NCBI RefSeq assembly: GCF_036850765.1
Contig: NC_089495.1
Coordinates: 22,164,875 to 22,228,874 of the forward strand
Reading direction: 5' to 3'
Source of the DNA: Saccopteryx bilineata
Taxonomy: Eukaryota > Chordata > Mammalia > Chiroptera > Emballonuridae
DNA length: 64,000 bases
A program made the position numbers and the translations under genes. Shown in pieces: positions 12,034 to 23,799 of the stretch. The notes under the pieces were generated by a model. It saw only the letters and a program-made list of their open reading frames with translations, searched no databases and was not told the DNA's origin. Position 1 is the first letter of the stretch. Every line of letters starts with the position of its first letter.

Positions 12034-12047
12034 GTCCACCCCTTTTG
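12034..12047 (-). promoter_or_regulatory. polypurine tract of the ERV
   Basis: On the minus strand the sequence immediately before the LTR reads caaaaggggtggac, followed by TG at the LTR start. This is the expected plus-strand priming site at the 3' end of a retrovirus, and it fixes the provirus orientation as minus. Confidence 0.65.
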
Positions 12048-13497
12048 GGTTGCCCACCTCAAAATCTATATGACAAGTATCTTCCATGATGGTCTTTGTG
12101 CAAGGAGTAAGATACATTACAACCATATTTTACAGAAACAGTAGAGAGCACAGCAACAGACTACCAAGGCATGTGCTATACAATACAGAGGTGCCTTTTG
12201 CAATGATGTCTCCATGAGCACTCAAGGGATAATGTACTTCTACCTTAGGCAGCCAGGTGCTGGTTGCCCAGGAGTTAACTAGAGGTCTACCTCTAGCCCC
12301 CTACCTCATGATGCCAACAAGGCCACCCATTGTAGCTGGGGGGGGGGCCTGTACAGTCCGGGGCCATGTATTGTACATTGAAGCTGTTGGCCTTTGAGGA
12401 GGGCATGTTGCCCTGCAGCCCAAAGCCCCGCTTGAGTCAAGTGTCCTTGGTGTATATCTGCAACTGGATGGGAGCAGCAGCTTGGTGCAGGAGGGCCTCC
12501 ATAGGTGCTGGACATCTCCTTACTCCTGTTGGCATCTCTCATACTGTCCACAAGTGGTGTGTTCACCCAGCAAGGGAGCCGGTGTCCCCCTCTTGTCATA
12601 AGAGTCCATTGTACCACTTTAACAAGAGTCCATTGTACTGCTCAATGATCAGTACCCTATAGACAGCCTAGCTGTCCATGCAAATTATCCAAGATAAAGG
12701 TTCATTACAGACAACTGGCCATACAGTTCTTTGATAATGGACCTCAGCGCCTTTCCATAAACGCTCTATCTGTTGCCAAAAGCCCCATTCAGAGCCCTCA
12801 GAGATAACAATGTCAAGCTACAGGGCCTGGTGGGCTAAACACACTCAATGCCTGTGCTGGCTCAACTGTTTACTTGGCTGCTACAAGAGCACCTATATCT
12901 ATTTAGGTCAACATTTGCTGCACATTAGAAGGGGACTAGTGGATTGCCAATTCCACCTGGGCTTCCAGTTCCCACCTGTCCCCATTGGACGGGTCCCTCA
13001 GCCTTCCCCTCATTCAAATTGGAACAATGGGTCTTGGGGATCCTCCTCTTCCTCAGCTGCCCCCAACATGTAATCCTGCAGCCGTGAAGCAAAAACGCCA
13101 ACCATTTTCTTAGCAGCTACTAGGGCCACTTGCTTACCTCGCTTTTTCAGTGGCTAGAACCTCTGTTCTAGCTTAAGCTGCCACCAAAGCTCTAACAGAA
13201 CTCTATTAGATCTGCCATCCAATTTCTGTTTATCTGCTCCAGCTGTAATCAAATCTACCCACATCTGTGTTCAGGTAACCTTTACCGGCCCTTTGCTCTT
13301 GTTAGTGGGGCAGCACAGGCAGTAGCCCACACACCCTTACTGTGCCACACTGCTTCTACCTCTCCCAAATCTGCCACCTGTATAACAGCGTTGATGGGCT
13401 GCCCACATAGGGGCCCAAGATAGCCACCAGTGACCCAAAAAAGGTAGATGTGGTACTACAGAGAATAAGGTCCCTCATCCCTGCTGGAAATACTTCC

Positions 13498-13887
13498 TCA
13501 TCTGGCCCATGGGACTGCAGGTTGGAAGCAGTGTTCCACATACTCAGTTTTCAGAGTACCTGCTGCAGTTCGGTAAACGACTGCTATCAACTCACTCACT
13601 GCTCCTGGCAAGTCTTCCACATTCTGCCAGACTGTATGAATGGCAGCCATCACCCATTCTAATAGGGAATGATTTTCTGGGTTGTCATGGCAGTTCTGAT
13701 GACGCTGTCTTAAGGAGGAGTGCATGGTAATGATGGCTAATTTCTCCATCGCTGCTCCGGAGAGCACAATATCATCCACTCCTATGTCCCACAGCCATAG
13801 CAACCAAGCTGCCAGAGACTCAGTGGGTTTCTGCCTGAATTTTGTCCCTAACTCCGTCAACTCTGTCTGTGTATAGGGCCAGACCAC
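13498..13887 (-). pseudogene. retroviral gag (capsid-like) remnant
   Basis: This is the longest uninterrupted minus-strand stretch inside the ERV, about 129 codons. It contains a segment around WLLWLWDIG followed by a helix-rich region resembling the capsid portion of gag from class I/III endogenous retroviruses. No protease, major-homology region or zinc knuckle could be seen in the same frame, and the flanking frames are closed by stops. It sits between the right-hand LTR plus leader and the deleted remainder, the correct relative position for gag in a minus-strand provirus. Family assignment rests on remembered resemblance only. It is a dead fragment. Confidence 0.5.
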
Positions 13888-14119
13888 AGAGTGCTCAGCT
13901 ACTTGTGGAGGAGGCTGTGCCTGCCCCTAAGGCACTTTTCTACTGCTGGGTTTTCACCTTCTGGGTGACCAATGAATGGGTTCTGAGTCTGCCAAAGACA
14001 GTTTCAGCCAAACCTCTTCCTCCTCCTTCTCGTAAGAGGAGCTGGAAACAACTTGCACTGCTGATTCAGAGCCGCTCCACCAGCATAAATGCAGCTCTTT
14101 CTCTAGTGTCTGCTACAGC

Positions 14120-14325
14120 TGGTGCTCAGCCTCCACCTCACACTGGAGCTCTCAAACTCGCCGCTCCTCTGGAAACTGTCCCAACTTCTGCTGCTACCAG
14201 CATTCAGCCTCCAGCTCGCAATGGAGCTCTCGAACTTACAGTTCCTTCTCTATCAACTGTCCCAGCTCTGCTGCTGCTGTCACTCAGCCTACAGCTTGCA
14301 CTTGAGCTCTTGAACTCAGGCAGCC
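14120..14325. repeat. tandem repeat, about 78-80 bp unit, nearly three copies, in the ERV leader
   Basis: Units start near 14125, 14203 and 14283 with a shared pattern: 'ctcagcctccacctc', then 'ggagctctcaaactc', then 'aactgtccca', then 'tctgctgct'. The third unit is truncated. The array lies between the right LTR and the gag-like remnant. The + strand stays open across it (13842-14477), but this is a low-complexity product of the repeat, not a gene. Confidence 0.75.
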
Positions 14326-14502
14326 TCTTGCACAGAGCTTTCAGTTTCTGCCTGCAGGGCTTTAAAAAACACCCAGCCCAAGGCCCCCAACAGGGTAGAT
14401 GCAGGGAACCACATGCTCAAGAATGGCCACTCCTCTATTCCACTTTTCAAGGGTATGGCAGCTCCATTCCAGTCTGAACCGAATTCTGCTCACTATGCTA
14501 GG

Positions 14503-14882
14503 TGTAATGCCGGTGGCTATGGCCAGGCAGGTTCACACTGGGTTCAGGCAGACCACAGAAGAACCATGGAGTCAAAAGGCATTGGGCCATTCTCATTTAT
14601 TGGATTCTTGCAGAGATGGGTGAGCTAACAGGCAGGGGAAAACCGCTTCTTGTGGCAGCAAGCCAGTGATCAGCAAAACCATCCCTGCATTGGTGGACAA
14701 GTGATCAGGAACATTGCCCCTTGTGGTGGTGGATAAGCAATCTGCACTGAGAGAAAGTACCCGTAGCCTTATATAGGCTATACACACGTGGCTTTCTGCC
14801 ATGTGCTCACACACTATTCATGCAAAGTTCTTGCAGCTGGAAAATAAGCAAGTAAGCCTAACCACAAGCTATTTTCCCTACA
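14503..14882 (-). repeat. ERV LTR, right copy (5' LTR of the minus-strand provirus)
   Basis: It runs from tgtaatgccggtggct to attttccctaca on the + strand. It is about 32 bp longer than the left LTR because a 'gtgatcag..aac' segment is present twice (near 14669 and 14700). Confidence 0.8.
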
Positions 14883-15080
14883 GCTAACCTTTCATCTGGT
14901 AATTTAGATTTTTGAGAGTAAATGATGTTCTTTATTGGCAGTATGAAACTAAGTATTAATGAATTGTTCATAGAAATTTGAAGGACTTTATTACAACTCA
15001 CTCAGTAATCACTAGGACAATTATATAGTATGTTCTTCCCCATTGGTCTTTTTCTTAGGAATCTGTCATAAGCCCTAAGG

Positions 15081-15430
15081 TGTTTTTTTTTAAACCTACT
15101 TTATTTATTTATTTATTTTACAGAGACAGAGAGAGTCAGAGAGAGGAATAGACAGGAACGGAGAGATGAGAAGCATCAATTATTAGTTTTTCGTTGCGCA
15201 TTGCGACACCTTAGTTGTTCATTGATTGCTTTCTCATATGTGCCTTGACCGCGAGCCTTCAGCAGACCGAGTAACCCCTTGCTTGAGCCAGCGACCTTGG
15301 GCTCAAACTGGTGAGCTTTTGCTCAAATCAGATGAGCCCGCGCTCAAGCTGGCGGCCTCGGGGTCTTGAACCTGGGTCTTCCGCATCCCAGTCTGACGCT
15401 CTATCTACTGCGCCACTGCCTGGTCAGGCT
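15081..15430 (-). mobile_element. tRNA-derived bat SINE, family A
   Basis: Full-length minus-strand copy flanked by direct repeats agccctaagg at 15071-15080 and 15431-15440. The T-rich edge with tttattta units at the left is the A-tail. Well-preserved head at the right (gcctgaccaggcagtggcgc on the minus strand). Confidence 0.95.
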
Positions 15431-15697
15431 AGCCCTAAGGTTTTATAGTGTTTAGTAACAACTCAAGTCAAGTAATATAAGGACAAATAGGATGAGAATG
15501 ACATAATGTCCTGCCCCTGAGAAAGTTTATAGTTTAAATGCAGTGGTTCTTGAACCTGTAAACCTTAGGACTCTTTTACACTCTTAAAAATAATTAATAG
15601 AGCTTTTGTTTATGTGGATTATGTTTATGGAGATTTATCATATTAGGAATTAAACCTGAGAAATTAAAAAGTAACAATAATAAACTCTGTGTTAACC

Positions 15698-15898
15698 CAG
15701 TGGTTTTCAACCTTTTTTACACTTGGGGACTAGTGAAAATAGAATTAGTTTGGGGATTGCTAAGGCAAAAATTATCCTGAGCATAAGTGAATTTGACTAA
15801 GATCATTGGGTCTATAATCTACATCAGGGTGGCTAACTCTTTCATGCACCAGCACAAAGTTTCTGGTGAACCAGCAGTGGTCCTGTTGGAAAACACTG
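15698..15898. mobile_element. non-autonomous hAT-type DNA transposon (201 bp)
   Basis: The termini cagtggttttcaac and gttggaaaacactg form an inverted repeat. The flanks tgttaacc (15690-15697) and tattaact (15899-15906) are a decayed 8-bp duplication with 6 of 8 matching. The interior contains 'ggggactagtgaaaatagaa' and has no coding capacity. Confidence 0.75.
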
Positions 15899-15905
15899 TA
15901 TTAAC

Positions 15906-17020
15906 TGATGGTTCTTGGTGCCAATTTAACAGCAACAGGAATCCCCAGTTTGGGGTGAGTGAAGAAGGAAACCTTATTCAATGTAAGCAGCTCAGTTGTG
16001 ACACAGCACAGCTATGAGAATAGCTCAGTAGTGTTATGGCTCGATTGGCAAGGCTGCAAGGCGACCTTATGGGCAAGGCCCCTCTCCACCTAGACAGCTC
16101 TTACACTGCTGTTCTGCTCCACCTCCTTTGGTCTATTTTACTCTGCCTTGTGCCAGTCTGTTCCACTCTGGTCTAGCAAGAGGTCTTCAGTGTTTGTCTT
16201 TGGTTTTTCAGATTTAGCTAGGCCCTAGCTGCTAGGGAAACAGTGCATGATGGAAAGGGAAAGTGTGCTCTATGAGCCCCAGCGGAGCTGATTTATATAG
16301 ACAGAAGTCCCCACCCCTGGCCCCTGATTGGTTAGTCCATCATCATGTAAATGAGACTTCAAATCCTTGCAGTATGATTGATCCAAAAGACACTGTTTTA
16401 ATTGGTCAGAATGAAACTGCTCTGATTGTTTGGTAAAGATTCTGATAAGGATATAGCTGTGCAACTCTGATTAGATGAGCATCGGCCTGGCGTGCAGGAG
16501 TCCCAGGTTCGATTCCCAGCCAGGGCACACAGGAGAAGCGCCCATCTACTTCTCCACCCCTCCCCCTCTCCTTCCTCTCTGTCTCTCTCTTCCCCTCCCA
16601 CAGCCAAGGCTCCATTGGAGCGAGGATGGCCCGGGCACTGAGGATGGCTCTGTGCCCTCTGCCTCAGGGGCTAGAATGGCTCTGGATGCAACAGAGCGAC
16701 GCCCCCGATGGGCAGAGCATCGCCCCCTGGTGGGCATGCCGGGTGGATCTCGGTCGGGCGCATGCGGGAGTCTGTCTGACTGCCTCCCAGTTTCCAGCTT
16801 CGGAAAAATGGAAAAAAAAAAAAAAAAAAGATGAGGAAAGCCTTAGTCCTATTGGTTGAAATACAATTCCAGGAAATCCTTTATAAGGGCCCCCTCAGCC
16901 AGTAGGGACACAGTTCAGGCAGGCTGTTCAGTGTGGGAGGCAGGCAGTTCCGGATTCTCCCTGAAGCCTGGCTTGTGTGGTGAGACCGCTGTTTAGAAAT
17001 GGCTGCCAGGTTCTGCTGCC
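15906..17020 (-). mobile_element. LTR-like element, antisense, split by a SINE
   Basis: Read on the minus strand, the stretch has CCAAT boxes (accaatcag near 16325-16335, and others near 16400 and 16848) and a TATA box (ctatataaat near 16292-16301). A poly(A)-signal-like gaataagg follows near 15975. It ends with CA at 15906. This order is that of a retroviral LTR. A family B SINE interrupts it (16455-16832). The far edge near 17020 is uncertain and no partner LTR is in the window. Confidence 0.4.
16455..16832 (+). mobile_element. tRNA-derived bat SINE, family B
   Basis: Plus-strand copy: 'catcggcctggcgtgcagga', B-box-like ggttcgattcc, 'cacaggagaagcgcccat', 'cagagcatcgccccctggtg', 'cgcatgcgggagtctgtctg' and an A-tail at 16809-16829. 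The first 30 bases of the head are diverged. It retains several CpGs, so it is fairly young. Confidence 0.9.
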
Positions 17021-18400
17021 TTTTTTTTTTTTTTAGTTTGTGCCCAATTAGTTACCAGGAGCCCTTGGTATGTATCTTCTTTCTTGGAGTCCACATTTAT
17101 TAGAAATAAATCATGCTTTTAAGGAAAAGTACAGTTTTCTAAAACAAAGATTAACGAGAAGAGATGCATTATTTTATACTTTGTAATTCACGTTAGAGTC
17201 TGACAGTAGAGGATAGGCCAATTACCATTGCTTCTGCATGCCATTTGTTGTGCTTTATTATTTGGATTGAAGTATATGAAGACAATTCTGCTTTAAATCC
17301 TGGATAACTATGTAGTTAACATTTTCAGATAACTTTAGATTTGGTTTCTTTGATTTCTTTAGATTTGCTTTCAACCCAAAGTTGAAAAAGAACAGTTTCC
17401 TAAAAGTTAGTTACAATATGGAATCTGAAACCATATCAATAAAATTTTCATACTCTGTTATTATAAAATTCATTGGCCTGTCTTGCACAAATGAATCTTA
17501 TACATGTTTTGGCCACTTGAAAACTACTGAGCTTTGCATAGCTTCTAAATGATGACACACTTCACCTTATATAATAAACACATTTTTAACATCCTCACCA
17601 ATCTTATCCAAAAAAAGTATTTAAGAATTGGGAAACTGTTAAGTTCAGGGTAGCAGATGCCAGTTTTACAAAATTCTCAATTTTATTTGAAAGCTCAAAT
17701 TTTATTATTTGGAACAAATATCTTGCTGTTTTCCTTGAAGTGACAGACTCACTTTGCTCATTCTTGAGAAAATGTCTGCAGAATGCACAGATCAGACTGA
17801 GCTCAAACAAGTGCATGCGTTTTTTCCTCAAAGACAACCATATTTGGTATGTGGTAGAAGTGCTTAGCGTGTATTTCTCACTTCGTCACAAGAATATTGA
17901 AGAGATATGTACTCAAGGTTGGAATTTAATAACATTAATTTACATTTTCATGACAGATATTAAGTGAAACTTGGGGGGAGGCTTTATTTTTTAACCGGGA
18001 GGGTCTGGTCGTGAAGAATACGATACCTAATAGTATAGATTGGTGCCTCTGTCTTGGTTCTTGCCAAGATGTCTGCAGTTTTCTTTACCATTGCTTTTGT
18101 ATGATCAAGAACACCATGTGTACATTTTCCAAATGACCAACACATGATAGAACATCCAGCACTGTCCTGACAGTTAAAAAGGCAGAATCATCTTAGTAGT
18201 TTTGACTTTGTAGATCCCCAGATTAGGGTCTCAGGGACAACCAGGGGTCCACAGACCACACTTTGAAAGTTGCTTAGCTAAAAGCAAGTGGTTCTTAAAT
18301 TTAACACGATTTAAAGAATCTGTATAAAGTATAGGCATTTCCCCCAGAATTATATACTTAAACACCAATTTTATATGTAATTTTCAGAGGATTACAAATA
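17021..18400. other. intronic sequence; unassigned conserved-looking stretch at 17520-18060
   Basis: No gene can be supported. A minus-strand frame at 17604-17837 (77 codons, rich in Leu, Phe and Lys) lies in a stretch whose style suggests a decayed old transposon coding region. I could not match it to a family. Remaining sequence is featureless. Confidence 0.3.
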
Positions 18401-18412
18401 TTCAAAGCAGTA

Positions 18413-18704
18413 GAGCTATGGTTCTCAAATGTTGTGTCAGTCACCTGGAGGGCTTGTTAAAACAGGTTGCTAGGCCACACTCCCCAAATTTCTCATTCAG
18501 TGGTCTGGAGTAGAGCCTGGGAGTTAGTATTTCTAACACGTCCCATCAGCATGTTGATGCTGATGCTCGCTTTGAGAGCAGTGATTCTTAACCCTACTAA
18601 TTAAATCAAATCTCAAGAGTAGGGGTCAGGCCTTTTCATTTATTTTTTTAAACTCTTCTGGTGGTTTTACCGTGCACACAGAGTTGAGAACCATTGCTTG
18701 AGGA
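18413..18704 (+). repeat. MER5-like hAT MITE(s)
   Basis: The text 'ggttctcaaatgttgtgtca', 'cacctggagggcttgttaaa' and 'tctaacacgtcccatcag' corresponds to the MER5A family. A second related end follows ('gtgattcttaaccctact' to 'gttgagaaccattgctt'). Ancient and non-coding. Confidence 0.65.
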
Positions 18705-19179
18705 CACATGGAACCCAGGTTTAGACTCCCAAGTGTAGTGAGATTAAGGACATATAATATTTGTACAACTTTTTATGATTTAGAAAGTATTTTGACAATT
18801 ATTACTCACTACTTATAAGCTTATAAGGTAGTTATTATCTCAGAGGAAAAACTGGCTTGGTATGAAGTTGGAGAGTTATAGGAACTCTGTGCTTTGAGCC
18901 TGTGAAATAAATTAAAATTGCTGAAATTTTTTAAGACAGTGCTATAGTTATATTCCTGGAGAGTTTTTGCATGTAGTTATGTTAGTAAACTTGCTTTACT
19001 GAAAGGTTCTACTAATTTGTAGTTCTACCACAGCCATGACAACACCAGCCATTATCATACTTTCTGTTTTGAAATATACATACAGAAGTGTGCACAAATT
19101 GTTAATGAGGTGAATTTACAAAGCGATACACCAGGGCAGGTAGGGCCCAGATCAAGAATCTTATGGTACCAGTGACTCT

Positions 19180-19480
19180 ATGTTGTTGCCTCTTTCAGCA
19201 TCTTTATTACCATCTTACTGAACCATTCAGAGGTTCTTTTAGATACTTGAGTATATTAATATGTTTCTCACCTCCTGATACTTGGATATACTGTAGCTTA
19301 TCCTCCTTGAAGTATTTATCCCTATTTTGTCTTAATTGCTTATTCTTTAGATCTTAGCTCAAAATACCACTTTATCAATGAAGCTTTTCTATCCCAGGCT
19401 CAGTTAAGTTTGCATGCAGTGTATTCTTTGTAGCTTGTACATTGTATAATTATTTGTTAGAATATTTATTGTTCAGTGTT
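19180..19480 (-). repeat. L2 LINE 3' fragment, antisense
   Basis: The + strand carries 'agatcttagctcaaaatacc', 'atgaagcttttctatccc' and a run of short AT-rich phrases ending in 'atttattgttcagtg'. These are the reverse complement of the L2 3' end. Diverged. Confidence 0.5.
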
Positions 19481-20640
19481 CCTTGAAACAGCAGTTTACT
19501 GAATTCCTGATCTGGAAACACACACATTGCTGAATTCCTTTTTTATCATGCTGAAGTGTTCTTAGGAGAGTACTTTCAACCGGGATCATTTTTGTGTTTA
19601 GCTTTTGAGATTTCACATATCTGAGATTATTTTAATTTTACTATTACATGTAAATAAAAAGTTAGATGGATATGAAATTAACCATCCAAACACTGAATTG
19701 AGAAGGTTGACTCTAGTCTGAACATGTGATTCCTGTTACTGTTAGATAAGCTGTTTTGTTTCTGAATCATTTAGAAATTTCATAGCCTTCAATATTGTTA
19801 GAGTTTACTATAATGTATCTGTTTGGTACTTCATGAACTCTTATTAATATAAAAATTTACATTTTTCCTTAATTATGAGAAGTCCCGTCATTCTTTCTGT
19901 GTGTTCCTCTCTTCCTCGTCTGTCTCTCTTATCTCTTCTCATTTTATCCTGTTTATTTCTTTCAGATACTTTTTGGGAGAGCTCTTCAACTTGATTTTCT
20001 CAGGGATTTATTATTTGTTTCCATTTCCATTTAATCAATTTATTGTATTATTTATTTATTTTATTTTTCATGACAATATTTCCAGTTGGTTTTATTTGCT
20101 AGATTTTTGTTCTCATATCATGTTTTCAATATTCTCCTTTTTTTTTTTCTCAAGCAACATTTAATTTGCCAATTTTAAATGGCTTTTTTGGTCGATTAAT
20201 TCTGCCTTCATTTTGTTGTTCTGCATGGTGCTTGCACTCCTTAGACATCTCATTATTTTCGAGTCCGAGTTTATATTCCCTCAGAACTAACAGCTGTTTG
20301 GGCCAGTATTGCATTTGCCCGGGAGGATGGGTGTTGACGGGCATCGGTTTCAGGAGTGGGGAAAGCCTGTTTTCTAGCTCTGGGTCCTCCAGGTTGGAGG
20401 CAGGCGGAGACATACCTCAGAACAGCAAGGCTCTGGATGGTGACTTTTGCCCAACACACCCTGGTTGTCTAGGGTTTCTCTGATCCTTTTTTAAGTACTG
20501 TCACCCTCCTTGTGAGTGCCTAATCCAGAGTCTACCTGTATTTTGCTTCCCACCCCAGGCAAGTTTTATTTGCCTAGGTGTTACCTCTCTTCTTTCGGCT
20601 AGAGCTGCACTGGAAAAACTGCTTTTATACTCCACAATAG
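19481..20640. other. intronic sequence, unassigned, possibly old LINE debris
   Basis: T-rich + strand at 19860-20160 is followed by a GC-richer part at 20220-20480. Overlapping frames on both strands at 20150-20483 show no recognised domain. I see no gene. Confidence 0.3.
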
Positions 20641-22750
20641 CACATTGGGGACACTGTGACAACGTTAAGGAGTGAAAAGGACAGAGTTAGAATACTTTCC
20701 TCTGCCCTGTCCTCTGTCTATGATACTTGAGCTGATACTTCTCACAGTGACATCTAGCCTTTTTTTCTTCTTTCCCAGGGAGGATGATTTCTTAGTGTTG
20801 GGTGGTTTTGTTTTTAGATGGAATCTGGGATTCCTCTCTTACCCTTTCTTTGTTTTTGCTTTTGCGATGATTTCTCTGGGTTTGAGGAAGGCACATATTC
20901 TTCACTCTACTTGCTTATTAAGTACTTTTCTTTAAGCATAAATGTTTTCCTTTCTAAATCAGATGCTGTAAAATGGAAAAATTAATCTGTCAGAGTCTGC
21001 CTTTGACGAATGAAAAACATGCAACTTCATTGACTTTATAGAAGTCATTATGTAGCTTTTCTAAACTGTTATTTTAGAAACAACAGGGAATATACTCCCT
21101 GTTGCTTAGCAGTGACTCCTGATCTAATGAAGTATAAAATAGCTCTTTATTTAAAGGCTGATGTAGTTAGAATTGAAATTAGAAGAGGAAGCAATAACGA
21201 CTTTGAATATTAAATAGAAAATATATTTTTCTTTGTTATTGAGCATTTATTTTAAAGTAAGCAGGAATCTATAACTGGTTTTCTCTGGTTCTGTGTATGT
21301 TGGGTTGCACACATTTAACCCAGTATATGGAAAGCCCCTTTTGAAGAATATGTCACGAGATTTTCCCCAACCTCCAGATTAAAGAAACAGTGGCCTGTAA
21401 TTTTCATCATAAAATGCAGTAAAGCTAAAAACTTCATAGACGATGGTAGAAGGTAGGCCTGTACAAGAAAGGAAGTAGAATTAGAATATCCTGTTAAGAT
21501 GGGTCTGCTCTGCTAGGTACCCTATGTAATTTTGAGGCTGCCTCCTGTGCATCAGCCAAGATGAAAGTATGATTATGATTTTTAATTTAGTAAAATTGTA
21601 TATTGTGTTTAATGGACCTTTCAAGATGCTCAGAGATGTCTGAAACTACCAGTGTTGACTTGGTGAATGATGACTGTTAGTTAGAAATGAAAAATTACTT
21701 TTAAAATTTTATAGCTATTACATAAATGTGTCATAGCTGAATTTTATTTCATTGTAAGTAATTTTACTGTCATTGTTAAGAATTTTTGTTTTATAATTTG
21801 AATGGAAGTGGATTGGTAATGCTTAAGAAAGTAAGTAGGTCATTCTAATATTTTAGATTCTAGTTTTTCCTAATGTTTTTAGGATAATGGACAACTCATA
21901 TCTGTCACCAAGTTCTGTTTTTTATCTTTCCCAACTTACCTTCCATGATTTCCTTTACATCTGGAAAATAGATATTATGTATTAGACTTCGTGAGTTGTT
22001 TTCCAGATAATCCCAAACTTATTTTACTGCCACTGTGAGTATCTTTTGGGTATAATCTTTTTATACTTCAGGGGGAAAATTCAAAATAAATAAATATAGG
22101 AGATAATGTTAAATTTTCTCATTGGGTGTATAGGTATAGGTCAATGGATTTAGTAGTTCAGATGATGTACAGTGGTTGTGGCTTTGCTGACAGTCCAATT
22201 AGAGTGAAAAATGTCTTTAAGCTGTGACTTTGCTACCATAAATAAAAACAGCACTTTAAAATACTGCAAACACTTTAGATTTTTCTTCTTTTATTAAATT
22301 TTAGAAGGCATAGTTGTTAGTTACAAGATTTAATATTAGTCAAGGTTGTTCCTTTGCAGCTTTCATTTTAGGTAGTAAAATTCTGAACAAAAGTGAAACA
22401 ATTTTCAGTCTCTCAACTCAGACCTGGTGAATAGATACCAATGACTTTACTTTTGCTATTGAAACATTTTTGAATGGCCTTAATTAAATGTTAACATTAT
22501 AATAAGGAAGATTGTTAAGTATATTGGAGTTAGGTAATGTGTTATAAATTTAGGTTTTTCTCAAAGTGCCAGCAACAATGCTTTTCCACATACTAGATTT
22601 TAAAATTTCTTAAATATGTAAAGTAATGTAATTCTTTCTCACACACTGTTCAGGAGAAGAAGATGCTGAAATTTACAAAGTAGATTTCTATTACTAAGTT
22701 TAGTAGTTAGAAAAGAACATTTATTTCATCAGGGTGAACTTTTTATTGCT
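20641..22750. other. intronic sequence, no recognisable feature
   Basis: About 2.1 kb of AT-rich sequence without named repeats, exons or conserved frames. Confidence 0.45.
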
Positions 22751-22754
22751 ATCT

Positions 22755-23090
22755 GCTTGCCCTGACCCTTCCCTAAGTGGTACCTCCGTAAGTTCAGTGG
22801 CTTAAACCAAAAACGTGGGAGCCATTCTAGCCTTAAAACCTATCCCAGTGTTCTCTTTTTTGACCCATCTATACTTCCACTATCTTATTCTAAGCCACCA
22901 TCAATTTGTGCTTAGACTATGGCCAAGTTTTTCTTAACCCTGCCTCTCTGATTTCGCGGTTGACCTCCTCCAATCTTTTTTATTTTTACAAAGCCACTGA
23001 TAAGCCTTTTAAGACAAATAGAATCAAGAAATGACTTCCTGTGTATTTATAATAAAATCCAAACTTCTAACTCATGACTTATGTGGCAAA
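22755..23090 (-). repeat. L2-like LINE fragment, antisense
   Basis: Phrases such as 'cttaaaacctatcccagtgt', 'cttattctaagccaccatca' and 'aataaaatccaaacttct' follow the pattern of L2 read in antisense. Weak, aged match. Confidence 0.4.
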
Positions 23091-23790
23091 TACTGTGGTT
23101 TTTCCACCCAAACTTTATTTTCTCCTTTAATTTTTACTAAGAGAGCTTAGATTTTGTGCAGGCAGCAGTGTGCCCAGCTATAAAAGTCTTGATTTTCCAG
23201 ACTCTTTGGCTGGCTGGACATCTGGCGCAGTTTTGGGTAATGAGATACAGGTGAAAGGATCTGGAGAGGCTTCTCTAATAATAAGCAGGCCCAGAGAAAG
23301 CCTTTTTGTCCCTTTGCCCTGGCTGCCTTCTTGTATGGACCCGAAGAAATAAGGCTTGGAGGAGGTGGAGCACTCTTTTGTGAACAGGAAGTGACAAGCA
23401 AGTGGAAAAAAAGCTTATCCATGCTAAGGAGGCCAAGATGGAAAGATTTAAAAAGAGCTCTTAATACCATTGTTAAACTACTGTGCCAGTCGAATTGCTT
23501 TGAAAAGACGAGCTGTGTGAGACATGTGAATCTCCACATTTTCTCTAAACCTTCACTATTTTAAGTATTCCCTAATGTGTTCCTAAATGATATAAAGGCT
23601 CTATATGATCTAGTCCTTTCCATTTTTAAGAGTTCACTGCTGTACTCTAGCCAGATCATATCAGCCAGCAGACAAAACCCTTCTCAAATCCAAACTCCTT
23701 ACTTAGGACACAGAAGCTTCATTTGATCTGATTTTACTGATCTCACCTAATGTACCACTGCTCTCTCCATCCCCAGAGCATCAAAGCCAT
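23091..23790. other. intronic sequence with unnamed old repeat text
   Basis: 23150-23470 ('cccagctataaaagtcttg', 'taatgagatacaggtgaaag', 'aggaggccaagatggaaag') resembles a dispersed ancient mammalian repeat I cannot name. Opposed frames here (60-130 codons) have no recognisable domain and are not called genes. Confidence 0.3.
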
Positions 23791-23799
23791 TAAACTCTC

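Larger units (their letters stand above)
11686..14882 (-). mobile_element. compact endogenous retrovirus, internally deleted
   Basis: Two direct LTR repeats (11686-12033 and 14503-14882) flank about 2.47 kb of internal DNA. Orientation is minus: a purine-rich tract abuts the left LTR when read on the minus strand, and the only retrovirus-like frame is on that strand. The interior is far too short for complete gag, pol and env. A gag-like piece is visible, and a shorter minus-strand frame at 12306-12617 is unassigned. All are broken. The two LTRs differ at many positions and the right one has an extra tandem segment, so the insertion is old. No recognisable primer-binding site or clean target duplication was found. 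Confidence 0.75.

Noticed and set aside
13842..14477. 211-codon + strand open frame
   Set aside because: It lies antisense to the ERV gag-like region and leader, and spans a tandem repeat of 78-80 bp that keeps the frame open. Low-complexity Leu/Ser-rich product with no domain.
20150..20483. Overlapping frames on both strands in a GC-richer patch
   Set aside because: No recognised domain, no splice-bounded structure and no conserved wording. Length is compatible with chance.
23147..23539. 130-codon minus-strand open frame
   Set aside because: No domain recognised, and it overlaps what looks like an old dispersed repeat with an opposing frame.
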